A stretch of 64,000 nt of DNA from positions 11,470,501 to 11,534,500 of the forward strand of contig JARFIW010000170.1 in assembly GCA_036346225.1 (NCBI GenBank). Reading direction: 5' to 3'. The notes below the pieces were generated by a model. The model did not search any database. It was not told the DNA's origin and was given only the letters and a program-made list of their open reading frames with translations. Shown here one piece after another: positions 45,632 to 61,879 of the stretch; the first letter of the stretch is position 1; every line of letters begins with the position of its first letter. Both the position numbers and the translations under genes were made by a program. The DNA comes from Platerodrilus igneus (lineage: Eukaryota; Arthropoda; Insecta; Coleoptera; Lycidae).

Positions 45632-47010
45632 CCATAATTTAGCAAAATTTCTACTAAAAATTATAAATCCATTAGCAGGCAAAACGGATTCTTTCATTAA
45701 AAACAACCAACACTTTTTAGAAAAACTATCAAACATAAAAATTCAAAATACACACACAATGGTAAGCTTTGATGTAGTAAATCTCTTCACAAATGTCCCT
45801 ATAAACAAAACGCTTAATATTATAAAAAACAAACTAGAAAAAGATGACAATCTTAAAGAAAGAACAAAACTAAGTATATCATCGATTATGGAATTACTTG
45901 GTTTATGCGTAAATACCACATATTTTCAAATAAATGATCAATTTTACAAACAAAGCTTCGGAATGGCAATAGGAAGTCCAGTATCGCCAATCTTTAGTAA
46001 TATATTCATGGAGGAATTCGAAAAAGATGTAATATTCACACAAGAATTGAAACCACTGATCTGGTGGAGATACGTAGATGATGTTTATGCTATTTGGCCT
46101 CATAATATAGAATTAATTAAAAATTTTGTACAGTCAATTAACGAAATAGAACCAACTATTAAATTCACATATGAATTAGAACAAGATGGAAAACTTCCGT
46201 TTTTAGATATTCTAGTTAGCAAAAACGATACAACAATTAATACATCGGTATATAGAAAACCAACGCACACAAACAGATACTTAAACTTCGATTCAAACCA
46301 CCCACAATGTGTCAAACGAGGAATTATCAAAACCATGCATGATAGAGCAAAATTAATATCATCAAACGAAGAAATTTTAAAGAAAGAGAAAGACCTAATC
46401 AGATGTACACTAATAGAAAACAAATATCCTAAAAGAATAATAGAGAAAGAAATGAATAAAAACCCTAAAAATAAAGAAAAAGAAAACAAAAACAATGATA
46501 CACACCACAAAATGCTCTCAATACCATACATAAAAGGATTCTCCGAAAAAATTCAAAGAATAGGAAACAAATTTAGAATTAAAACAGTATTTAGAACCAA
46601 TAATACACTAAGAGCACAATTAACAAAAACAAAACCAAAAAACGCAATACAAAGTTCAAAAAACTGTATCTACAAAATACCATGCGAATTTAATAAGTTT
46701 TATATAGGAGAAAGTTCCAGACCATTTGAAGTTCGATTAAAAGAACATAAATCATATATAAAAAATAGAAAATTTGAAAAATCCATGATTTGCCAACATG
46801 CATGGGACTCCAGTCATAAAATAAAATGGGAAGATGCAAAATTATCGACAAAGAAGAAAACCACCAAAACGCAAAATCAAAGAAGCTGCCTATATAACCC
46901 TACATACAAATAACTGCGTTGCAAACGAATCCGTGACTTTCAGTAAACAATGGATTCCATTACTAAAAGAAATAACAAATGAAGATCAAATGCCCACAAT
47001 ATCTAGATAG
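45632..47010 (+). pseudogene. PLE1 copy B reverse transcriptase and GIY-YIG nuclease
   Basis: The best-preserved PLE protein in the window: an uninterrupted frame to 46913 (442 codons including a spurious start in Crypton sequence). Domains: RT with SFDVVNLFTNVPINKT (about residue 65), SFGMAIGSPVSPIFSNI (motif B, about 127) and WRYVDDVYAIW (about 160); a basic linker (KEMNKNPKNKEKENK); and GIY-YIG with NCIYKIPCEFNKFYIGESS (about 375) and the arginine in FEVRLKEH. A one-base loss at about 46837 relative to copy A shifts the last 55 residues. The N-terminal third of a PLE (DKGNATV region) is missing. Confidence 0.88.
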
Positions 47011-47610
47011 CATTGCAAGTTTTTCCTGAGTTTTCCTTGCGATATTAACATGAAATACAGCCTACATACATGATTTCTATTTATACATACAATAACTAAT
47101 TACATAACAATAAGCATATTAACTAGAAAACCATTATTTCGGCAAATTATAAATGTTGGGGGATCTTGGTAGCCACAGGTTGCTTAACCCCCTTCACTGA
47201 ATTTCGGTAAAATAAGACATAAAATTAGAAATCTCTCTCAATTGTATAAATAGAAACATGTTAAAAATGTTTTCCAATTACCAAATTATTGAATTTATAT
47301 AAAATTCACCAATAAAATTAATCAGTTGATTTCACGTTAAGCGTATTGGCTACCTTAGGAAAGTCGATCCCAGGTCGCAACACAAATTGAAGGCAATCAT
47401 TTTTTTTAAACTTTAAAAATTTTTGCTTAGTGTACTCAAACCAAATATTTCAAACATCAATAAATCAAAGTAACCTTCAATTTATGTCATAAACGTCAAA
47501 CTTGAAGTTTTTATTATTTTGACAACGATCCTAGGTCATGGATCGAAACGTAAATAAAGATAATTTTAAAAACTACGAGTGGTTTAATCCCCAAAGAAGA
47601 TTAAGAAGAA
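47011..47610 (+). repeat. PLE1 copy B 3' region and pLTR with HHR-like hairpin
   Basis: Non-coding PLE tail ending in the pLTR: TTTTGACAACGATCC, a loop holding ATG, then GGATCGAAACGTAAATAA and the first codons of the next unit (matching MDRNVNK). It stops at GATTAAGAAGAAT like copy A. In copy A the hairpin is mutated (TTTTGGCAAACATCC). Confidence 0.75.
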
Positions 47611-47645
47611 TAGATGTACTAACACAAACACATACATCGGCTACG

Positions 47646-49488
47646 GTTCGGTATGTGGACAGCACCCGATGGGGGCGTGGGTGGACTCGTTTGAAAGCTT
47701 AGGGGGTGGGGGTTATAAATATATAAGTGTCATAGGCCGGAGGGGTAGGGTTCAGGTTTTATACGGGGGTCAAACTTTTGGTACTTTTTTATATCGTAAC
47801 TCCCATTATAGTGTATATAAATAGTACCAAAAGTATTCACATTAGTGTCTTATGTTTTGAAAGTTGGTATAATACATGAGAAAAATTTTGACAATTTAAT
47901 TAATAAGATTAAATAAGATTATTAGAGATTAAAAGGATTAACATCCAAAGTGGTGTCTTAATCACAAACCAATCACAATAGACACGCATTAAGCGTGAAC
48001 TCATGATATAAAAATTAAGTATATAAAGACATGAAACCAAATCATATAAGTCTTAATTTAGTGGACATTACTTTCATTTGTATGACATTTTAAATAATTA
48101 ATAATCATTTTATTCATAAAAAAAATTTTGTAAATTAAGTGTGCATCTATTTTTATATTATGAATCTGTCAAAATTGACAAGAGAGGTTTTAATAGACAG
48201 AGAAACCACTATGAAGTGGTTTATGTCTCGTGGCTTTTTGCCCTCCCAAAAGAAGTGCCCTCAATGCCGAAAGCTAATGGTAATTGACATAGAGCATGGA
48301 TGGGGGCGTTTTAGATGCACCAAGCGTACACATTCAAAAGGCAGAGGAATAATTAACATTTCAATGGCCACAGGTACTTGGCTAGAAAATGTTAAACTCT
48401 CTGCCGAAAAAGTGGTTCTTATGCTGTACGCTTTTGCATCTGGTTACGATTATGACCACACCATGCGTGAAGTTGGTTGTGGCAGAGAGGCAGTTTCCGA
48501 CTGGTTCTCATATTTCAGAGAAGTAAGTATATAGGTTTGAACAAGTATATCTCTTGAAAAATGAGCTAGATCAAATCTGTTTTCACTATTTTAAATATTA
48601 TGTCTTTTATTTATTAGGTGTGCATGATATCATTAGACAATGAATTTGACAGACAAGGTCAAATTGGTGGTCCGGGAGTAACAGTTGAAATCGATGAGTC
48701 AAAAGTTGGCAAAAGGAAATTTAGGAAAGGAAGACCAAGAGAAGGGCACTGGATTTTGGGATGATTTGTAGAGAAACAGGAGATTACAGATTAGAAATAT
48801 GTGCCAATAATAAAAGAGACAAGGAAACTCTTTTGCCACTCATTGAGAAGCACATAGCCAAAGGTAACCTAATCTAACCTAACCTAACCTAAAATAACTT
48901 AACTTAACTTAACCTAACTTATTATAAAGGGACTACTATTATTTCTGATTACTGGAGGCCATATATGGCAATAAAGGATATGGGCTACAAACATGAAAGA
49001 GTATGCCATAAATATCACTTCAAAGATCCTGAAACAGGGGCACATACAAACACCATAGAAGGCCTATGGAAGCATATGAAAGATGACGTCGCCAGAAATG
49101 GTCTGAAATCAGAAGATTTGGCTATGCATTTGTGTGAACACCTATGGCGTAGAGATGTGCGTCGTTTTAAAAAAGATATATTTGAAGCATTAATTGCATC
49201 TGTAATAGAAGTTTACCCTATCGAAGAATGTAATCTATAAATTTTCAATAAAATTCTCATGTATTATACAAACCCTAAAAATATTGTCAAATTATTAATA
49301 TAGTTTTGGTACTATTTATATACACTATAATGTGAGTTACAATATAAAAAAGTACCAAAAGTTTGACCCCCGTATAAAACGTGAACCCCACCCCTCCGGC
49401 CTATGACACATATATTTATAACCCCCACCCCCTAAGCTTTCAAACGAGCCCACCCACGCCCCCATCGGGTGCTGTCCACATACCGAAC
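47646..49488 (+). mobile_element. Merlin DNA transposon, copy B
   Basis: Twin of 40325-42163 inside unit 2, same terminal inverted repeats. Confidence 0.87.
48160..49240 (+). pseudogene. Merlin transposase copy B (three exons, one frameshift)
   Basis: Exon 1, 48160-48522, is open: MNLSKLTREVLIDRE, the zinc-binding KKCPQCRKL, and GCGREAVSDWFSYFRE. Intron 1 (48523-48617) has GTAAGT and TTATTAG ends and restores FREV. Exon 2, 48618-48863, carries IDESKVGKRKF but lacks one T in the run after CACTGGA (copy A has it), which shifts the frame. Intron 2 (48864-48929) consists of CCTAA/TTAAC repeats. Exon 3, 48930-49240, is open with SDYWRPY, NTIEGLW and DIFEALIASVIEVYPIEECN. The DDE triad is complete across the exons. 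It would cut and paste the Merlin element. Confidence 0.87.
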
Positions 49489-49613
49489 TTCTGCCTTTTC
49501 TTATTTATTTCATACTTTTAGGTTGATGCCTTGGTGTCCGTTTTTCACTATCTATGCCGATTTGTTTTAATTCACTCAAGATTTTTGAGAAAAATCTTAT
49601 TAATTAGAGGGGG

Positions 49614-49854
49614 TGTGACGTCCCCTTAGAAATAATTATAATCACATTTCATTTAATAGTTTTTGTATTAATAAAGTCCACCAATAGGATTAGGTTATTC
49701 CTTTAAAAAATATAAATAGGTTTTGTGTTTTAGGTTTTAGATTTAAAATACTCTTGTTTTAATGAATTTTCAGGTATATCTCTAAGCCAGAATCCTCTTC
49801 ACTGAATTTTCTGTGAATTACCTGCTAGATATTCCGACTGTCAAAACTGTAACA
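49614..49854 (+). repeat. Probable gypsy LTR (copy B)
   Basis: Twin of 42289-42533. Confidence 0.5.
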
Positions 49855-49887
49855 ACTGGTACGTCATAAATGCATACTGCAATTAAC

Positions 49888-50088
49888 TACTCCCTGTATG
49901 TTTGTTGTGGTTTGTTTAGCATTCTTCTTAATCTTCTTTAGATTAAACCACTCATAGTTTTTAAAATTAACTTTATTTACGTTTGATCCATGAACTAGGA
50001 TCGTTGTCAAAATAATAAATTTTATTATTTTGACAACGATCCTAGGTCATGGATCGAAACGTAAATACAAATGATTTAAAAAACTACG
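49888..50088. mobile_element. Mini-PLE, copy B
   Basis: Twin of 42567-42770, with the same ACTGCAATTAAC target duplication at 49876-49887 and 50089-50100. Confidence 0.83.
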
Positions 50089-50938
50089 ACTGCAATTAAC
50101 CTTTTGCAAGTTCAATTGGCATACCTTTCTATTTGAAATGCAGATTTTTGCACAAGGTACTTTTTCACCAAATGGTTTGAAATTTTGTGTGGCATTTGTA
50201 ATCTACCCTAAGTACTTTTGCAATAGGTGTATATGTAGCAACTGATTTATTTCAAGAAGGGTTTGTAGTATTTATTTCTAGTATTGATCTATAAATGCCG
50301 TTCTATCATATGTCAAGCAGTGGTAATTTTAAATAATTAAAGTCAACTTCGAACTGCTTTCAGACGAACACTATAGAATTTTCCATAAAATACCTATAAG
50401 ACCTAAATTTTAAAGTATTTCTATTGTTGTTAAAAGTTCTTCCACTTTAATGTAAACAAGCTAAAATGCGATACTGACTTTTGTTATTCAGTTTCCATTT
50501 GCAATGAAATATAGATAATTATGCATGTATGAAATTATAAAATTGTGCACTATTATACCTGCCACTCGCTACTAATCATTAATATTAACCGAAGTACCTC
50601 ACGGAAAACTATGTTTATCATGTCATTCAAGCCACAGCTTTATCAGACTCTCCATTCTGCAATCATAAATGCTATTATTAAAAAAATTCTTACATAAAAT
50701 GCATTTATACAATATGGAAGAAAATACAAGTATACCGCAAAGTCTAATGTGAGTTTCGTGATGTCACAATAATCTAATTAACAAGTTTTGGAGTTTGTAT
50801 TGAAATAGCTAAGGGTAGCAATTCTACGGTAGTTTATAATCAAAGTTTAGGGTTACATAAAGTAATTCAAAAAGTATACTTTATTAACACGTTACATATA
50901 TGAAAGTATATAAAGAAAATCTGAGCTATTGCAATGTT

Positions 50939-55698
<4,760 letters not shown>

Positions 55699-56207
55699 CT
55701 ATCAAGAAAAAAGGATTATAGTTGTTGGACGGAAAAATTATTTTAGGTTAGATATCTACAATTAAACACAATGACTTGGAACTAAATTGTTAAAAACGTC
55801 CCTTGAAAGCTATACAGGTTGTTTCTTAATGGCATGCCAATGTTTAATAATATTAATGACTGCATTCAATGCCTTTAAGCTGTGGAGTTAATGATTTGTG
55901 CTATTCAAACTACTGAAACCCATAAAATTCTAAATGCTAAGGTTATTGTTTTTATTTATTAAAAATAGTGTATGTGACCGCAGGCCTCCAACAAAACACA
56001 TCAATCTATTCATATGGTAAGAACCAAGGACAAACATCCATCAATTTTAGTGAAAAATATTTGCAATTTTTTGTAAACAGAAACACCAATCTTGTGTCTT
56101 TTATATCAAATGGTGCATTGTACATTATCAGTATTTTTAAAACAATATGTTTCTCCATAATAGGTTGACTGGGACCTCTGAATAAACGTTGCTGCTTCCA
56201 TTTAATT
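55699..56207. other. Upstream of Fdh exon 2, no exon 1 identified
   Basis: The acceptor of Fdh exon 2 (TTTTTTCTTGATAG) lies at its left edge. The first coding exon should be short and cannot be told from chance ATGs here. Confidence 0.4.
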
Positions 56208-56500
56208 GGGCAGCTCCGTAGCTTAGTTGATATGTGTGTGACTACTAAGCCCAAGGTCCCGAGTGTGAATCCAAACATGGGCCATGTGAAAAAATGTTAA
56301 GCGAGCATATTTCACAAAAATACACCCTTGTTAGGAATAGAAGTAAAATGTATGTCCCGTGTGTGTTGTCACATATGTAAAAGATCCCTACCTTGCACGG
56401 ATTAGCAAGGTTTCGGCAAAATAAAAAATTTCCCGGTAAAAAAACTTGCTTCCTGGACAATGTACCTTCCGACGGAGTATTGAAAAAAACAAATGTAGTG
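56208..56500 (+). mobile_element. tRNA-derived SINE, copy C
   Basis: Head GGGCAGCTCCGTAGCTTAGT with an A-box-like stretch, a decayed B box (GAGTGTGAATCC), and the family body (TTAAGCGAGCATATTTCAC, AAAATACACCCTTG, AAAGATCCCTACCTTGC, GCTTCCTGGACAATGTA), ending AAATGTAGTG. It is more diverged than copies A and B. No long target duplication is evident. Confidence 0.85.
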
Positions 56501-57170
56501 TTTTAATATAAAGGCGTTTCAAAAAAGATGCAACTCTAAGCTTAAGAAGACAGGTTATGCATAGGTAAATTTTTATTTCTCCCTCATGCTTATTGACAAC
56601 GCTGTACTCAAATGTTATGTGTTTTTGTATGTAAAATGCTTGTGGGCACTGTGTTGTTGACTTTGAAGGGTGTTGGTTTGTGACTGGACCACATCTAATG
56701 TTAGTTAAAGGGATCTATGTGAAGCAACATGGGTATTTGTAGTCAATTGTATTAGAATTATTACTAACGATAGGGAATCCAATAAATATGAGTCAAACCA
56801 CCAATACACTTTCTCACATGAATTCGCCTTTTAATAGGGCATTAAAATCATATAATGCCTTAGCTGCAGAAGTTGATCTTTTTTCTTCACCAATAACTTT
56901 TACAACCTCCGTATTACTACTGCTGAATAGTTTAAATATTTAAGAAAAATATATATATTACAATAAATTACTATTAATCAAACTTTGGTTTCTATCTACC
57001 CTTGAGTCACGTTTGTTTAGATTTAATTTTGTAGATATAATATTTCTTTTTCTTTTTTCTATGTATAGTGTTATTGTGGCATCCTGTAATTGGAACTGTT
57101 TATCAGTTCTGTTGGTCGCCCTGTTTATGTAAATAAATAAATAAACCTATGTGTTTTATTTATAAGGTAG
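56501..57170. other. Non-coding; possible LINE 3' end near 57100-57160
   Basis: CTGTTTATGTAAATAAATAAATAAACC at about 57120 resembles the 3' tail of an insect LINE on the plus strand. No frame remains upstream. Confidence 0.35.
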
Positions 57171-57309
57171 AAACAAAGCAATCTGACGATTAAGATGCGA
57201 TTAATCAAACTTAGCACGAATTGGTTGCGGCATACAGAATGTAGTAAACAAAAGCAAAAAGATACAGTTTATAAGTACACGTTTGTTAGGTGATAAAGTA
57301 ACAATAGCA

Positions 57310-57480
57310 CTAATCGGGAATATTGATCCGTTTAGGTGAATCAGAGGAATTTGATACATATGTAGAACGTTTTGTACTTTTAATAAACTGATTAGAAGAA
57401 CTGAACGTATCCTTGTTTAACATTAGCTGGGACAAAAGTGTATTAAACCTGAAAAATTTAAGTGGATTTTACGAAAAAAA
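57310..57480 (+). pseudogene. Short gypsy gag remnant
   Basis: Readable after one shift: GNIDPF, then ESEEFDTYVERFVLLIN, which resembles the start of insect gypsy capsid proteins (a conserved EPF...E..D.Y.ERFE..F). Nothing else of the element is recognised. Confidence 0.5.
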
Positions 57481-58202
57481 GTTGATGTCTAGGTAAAATA
57501 GGAATTGTCAAAAATTGGATTTTTCCTTGACATGTTTCAAGCCATTTCAAACACCTTTCTTTATAGGACAAGGTTTGTTTTATTTCTATCAGTGACATCT
57601 GTGACAACAAGCATTTTAATATTTATGAATGAAAAATGAGCGTCTACTTTTTTTTTGAAAATAAATATTTTCATAACTGTAATTTATCTCTTGATAAAAA
57701 TGGCCTTAGCTTATTTTGTCAATGAACAGTTTTGGTTAATAAAATAAATTATAAAAACCCATTAATACGCGTTCAGTTCTTTAAGGTGCATTGTCAAATT
57801 ATTGTAAAGATTAATATTCCTTAAAAAATTAACTGTCCCACATTTCCTAGTAAACAGTATTATATTTGCATTTAATTGGGACACGCAGTGTTTTTTGTAA
57901 TGTTTATAGCATCCATAAATGTGTTTTATCTTTGTCAGCATTTCAAATTGCATGTGTTTTAGTGTATGACAACTCGCCAGGTGATTAGAAGAAAGTATAC
58001 ATTCATACTTGTTCTTCGTTCAGTCTGGGCTTCACTAAAGATATATTTTAAACAGCCACCCTGTAAATAATACAATCGACATTATTATTTATATCATGCC
58101 TTTGAATTGTAACCAAGTGACTTCCATTCGTATACAAATATGATGAACGATAATTTAATGTGATGCAGAAACATTGGTGATTGTATATGTATGTGTATAT
58201 AT
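57481..58202. other. No gene recognised
   Basis: AT-rich sequence without domains. Confidence 0.4.
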
Positions 58203-58272
58203 ATGGTGGCGTAATTGGTAAACGCATGATTCCGGCAAAACCAGGATACAGGTTCAAGTCCTGTCCAAGACC
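58203..58272 (+). repeat. tRNA-like sequence (pol III A and B boxes)
   Basis: GGTGGCGTAATTGGTAAACG is A-box-like and ACAGGTTCAAGTCCTGT forms a perfect T-arm with a consensus B box. The acceptor and anticodon stems do not pair properly and the anticodon loop is atypical, so it is a tRNA pseudogene or the head of another SINE rather than a working tRNA. It differs from the SINE family above. Confidence 0.45.
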
Positions 58273-58363
58273 TTATATTATCCATCTTTCAATTACTAGC
58301 TCGATTTGGAATGATTATTTGGGCTTTGCATAAAAGTCTAAGTTATTATTTCATCTTATTCAG

Positions 58364-58367
<4 letters not shown>

Positions 58368-58424
<57 letters not shown>
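58368..58424. repeat. TA microsatellite
   Basis: About 57 bases of TA. Confidence 0.93.
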
Positions 58425-58425
<1 letters not shown>

Positions 58426-59958
58426 CTATAATAATAGGATAGTTTAGGGGTAGGTTAAGTCGTAAGGGTCGTAGAATAAATAAAAACAACTTCCAGTTTA
58501 AGAAAAGCACATAATTCCAGAAATTATAAGAGTAAATTGGTCACTCTACATATTGTTAATTGAGAGCACACTGTATATAAAATACACGGGATTAAATGCA
58601 TAAGAACATAGAAATATCTAAGAGTAGTTTACAAGTAAAGATAAGATTTGAAAACGCAACAAATTGCATCAAAATTAAATCACCAAGAAACCTATATGAA
58701 TTGGCATTACAAATATTTAACAATTACATTAAAAATATCATCGTACACGCAATCTAAGTTATTCATTATTAGAAAATCTTACGTGACAGGAAGAAATCAC
58801 ATTTGTTCAAAAATTCAATATTATGTAGAAATAAACAAGCATTAGGCTATTCAATTTAGATAATAATAAATAACTAACATTCGAATACGTTAGTTAATAA
58901 AAGGCAAAAGTTGGAAATTACCACGATATGCAGGAGTACGTGACTGGCAAGGCATGCATTCGAATATTTGAACTAAATAATTGGTGAAAATTCCTAGGTA
59001 TGCGAGATAAAGCCGAAGTGTCGTCCCAGAACGTAAATAGACCAATAAAAAGCAGGTGGAGGTAAGGCTTTATATACGACAATGACAAAGCAACAGAGGT
59101 GGTATACATTCAAACTGGGCTACGACTATGTTTGAAAGTACCAAGAATTTACATAACCAGTGAAACAAAATTAAAGTGAAATTAGATTTGAAAAGTGTGC
59201 GAAATTATGCAACGAAAATAAGCCGATCTGTTAATAGACGTAAGTAAAACGACTTAATTAAAAATCCATTTCTAATATAAATAAAACAGGGCTTTTAATA
59301 CCGATATTTAAATTGAATTCTAATACCTACATTGAAATTGTTCTAATACCTACATGTAATTTGGATGTTAATGTCAATCTGGATTTTAATATCGATTTTA
59401 ATATCAATCTGGACTTTAATTTTTGTTTTGATATCGACTTTCAATTGAAGACAGTTTAAAATCAAAGTATTCTAATTTTGGACATATTCTGACTTGGTAC
59501 GAAACAATTCATGGGGATGCAGATCACAGACTAGGAAGTAACTACAGAACCCATTCCAGATTAGCAATCTTAATACACTTTATTATTGAATTCAATATTT
59601 ATCATTTTTGTATTTGTAAGAGTCAACAAAAACATAAAAGGGTCATTTAACAATTTATGAGAAAGGGAATAGGGATCTTGAACCGTGCGAAGGTCCCTAA
59701 ATAAGTAAAAAGATAGTTTTGCTGGCTTTCAAAAACCATACATCTGGTATATGTAGATATTCTGTAAAAAGGGGATAATTTTGAGAGTTGTAAATATTTA
59801 ATCATTATATTGTGTATTGTAGAATTTCTTTATTTAATTAAATAAGCCAGTCGGGGCAAAAATCCTAATTTAACATTCCACATCGTAGTGGCTTGATCGT
59901 TCAGGGGGAATATCACAGCATTTTATGACATGCCCAATCGTGGGGCCTAATATCACAG
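58425..59958. other. No gene recognised; short imperfect repeats
   Basis: From 59300 to 59450 are imperfect repeats of words such as TTCTAATACCTACAT and ATCAATCTGGAYTTTAAT. The segment lies between two TA tracts, like R1 copies, but I found no second copy in the window. Confidence 0.35.
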
Positions 59959-60008
<50 letters not shown>

Positions 60009-60039
60009 CATAAATATGTATATATATATATATATATAT
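59959..60039. repeat. TA microsatellite with ACATAAATAT interruption
   Basis: TA tract, then AACATAAATATG, then TA again. The same interrupted sequence recurs at 61764-61823 on the other side of R1 copy 2. Confidence 0.9.
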
Positions 60040-61763
60040 TGTAGTGTCAGAGGGAGCTACAATGGTTCTAAGGGTTGTTTAGCAGAAGGTAGTGTATGCC
60101 AAATAAAATGATCCATATATCAGATCCCGTAATTTAAAAATGTATGTTTGCCGTACTTTACATATGCTAAAGTATTTAAAATGTTAGTTGAAATGTAAGT
60201 GCCAAGAGGTAAATTATAATGACTTGATGACGTGATAAAATACACAGTGCTCAAGGGTTTATACTGAGTTAGAATGTAATAGGCCGTTGAACGTACATTT
60301 GCCATCCGAAAACCGGATGCGTCTATGGATGTCCACTATCAACCACGCAGATCCAGGTTCATGTGTGAATTATTTTGGCTTTTGTTTAAATAGAATCAAC
60401 TTTTGGACAAATATGTAATCTCAAAATTATAAGTAATAGCAGTGTCAAATGTGATTGAAGGATTGTAAAATATTTAGGACCAATGATAGAATATTATGTG
60501 TATACTAGGAAAGTGTAAAAGGACATAATTTATGGTATGTGTGACACAAACTCAGTGTTAAAACGTTATTGGATGGTTTTAGTTTATGTAATTTGTAATG
60601 TAGTAGGCAAGAAATGTTGTAATTATCACCTTGGATAGTAAACAAGGGGAGTCTATTTTGAATATTTTTGGTGTAAAGACGTATTTTATAGAACTGCGCT
60701 AAATTGTGTAAAGATTGTGGAAGATTAATAAACGTGTTTGAATTATAATAGTTTGATTATTAAAGAAGAGTAAAGAGCAGCATCAGTGCATTAATAAGTA
60801 ATAGCGACGACAAGAAAGGGTAAAGATTTGTATTAGTTCGACGGCGAAGCGACGGATAGTAAGGTAGATTTGGAACGATATTGATAAAGGCAGAAGGCAT
60901 CGGATTGGAATTGTAAGAAGGACGAACATTAGGATTGTTTTGGATATAGATTTACATGTATCGGGGCATTGAGTGGTTTTAAACAGGAACGAAGATTGAT
61001 TTGGATATGGATGTATATGTAGCGGTGCATTGAGTGGTTTTGAACAGGACGAAGATAGATTTGGATTGAGTGCGGATTAAAGGCGGACGTATCAATTTGG
61101 AACAAGAGGAGCAAAATTAGGAGACCACGTAAGAGCAGCAATTGGAAGTGTAAGAGTCAACGAAGAAACTACGACGGAAGAATTAGCGCAGGGGAAGTAA
61201 AATAAACGGGTATTCTAAATTCTAAAATTCGGGTCATTTATTTCAGATTTGGGAGCAACAAAATTAAAGAAAGATACCTGGAGGCGAGACGGAAAATTCA
61301 AAGGGATAGTGCAACCTTGTAAAGGCGCATACGGCGACGAGGATTTTGAGCCAGCAGTAAGAGAGGCCAGTAACAAAGTATAATCCAGGTGAGTGCTGTG
61401 AAATATCTTATAACGTCAAAAGTCATAAACTTTGTGGTATTAATTAATTTGGCACAAGGCAACGTTGATCATAAAAAAATTTTGGCATATACAAAACTAA
61501 ATTCTAAAATAAGTACTAAAACAAAAGAGAGTGCAGTTTGGTTGCGCATTGCACATCTACTTACCACTGAACCCACGGTAAGTAGGTGGATACCCTGAGA
61601 AGAAAGAGATCATATAGTCGAGGCATCTTAAAAACAATTTTGATTAAATAACCAACCAAACGTTGCAAAAGTACGTGGCGTGCAATAGGTATATGCACAC
61701 CATATAAAAAGCATTGTAATTTATAAGAAAAGGCGCGACAAAAGAGTGGGGTGCGGCATAAGA
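60040..61763 (+). repeat. Interspersed repeat family R1, copy 2
   Basis: Sense strand here. It starts TTGTAGTGTCAGAGGGAGC, is C-poor through 60.7-61.2 kb, has AATAAACGGGTATTC near 61201 and GCGACGAGGATTTTG near 61337, and ends GGGGTGCGGCATAAGAA. It matches the reverse complement of 10950-12428 over almost the full length and of 63561-64000 at its 3' part. A tandem duplication of about 60 bases (unit TTTGGATATRGATKTAYATG with GCATTGAGTGGTTTT) lies at 60938-61060. It could be an LTR plus leader of a gypsy-like element; no protein is encoded. Confidence 0.75.
61557..61585 (+). other. Conserved hairpin of repeat R1 (copy 2)
   Basis: CTACTTACC pairs perfectly with GGTAAGTAG around ACTGAACCCAC; the loop is the inverse of the one in copies 1 and 3. 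Confidence 0.65.
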
Positions 61764-61778
61764 ATATATATAACATAA

Positions 61779-61823
<45 letters not shown>
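61764..61823. repeat. TA microsatellite with ACATAAATAT interruption
   Basis: Right flank of R1 copy 2, sharing TATATATAACATAAATAT with the left flank. Confidence 0.9.
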
Positions 61824-61824
<1 letters not shown>

Positions 61825-61879
61825 CGACGTTGATGGTAGTATTTCGTGGGATTGTCGTTCGTAACCAAAAAATAACTAT

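Noticed and set aside
58203..58272. A working tRNA gene
   Set aside because: The T-arm is perfect, but the acceptor and anticodon stems do not pair and the anticodon loop is atypical.
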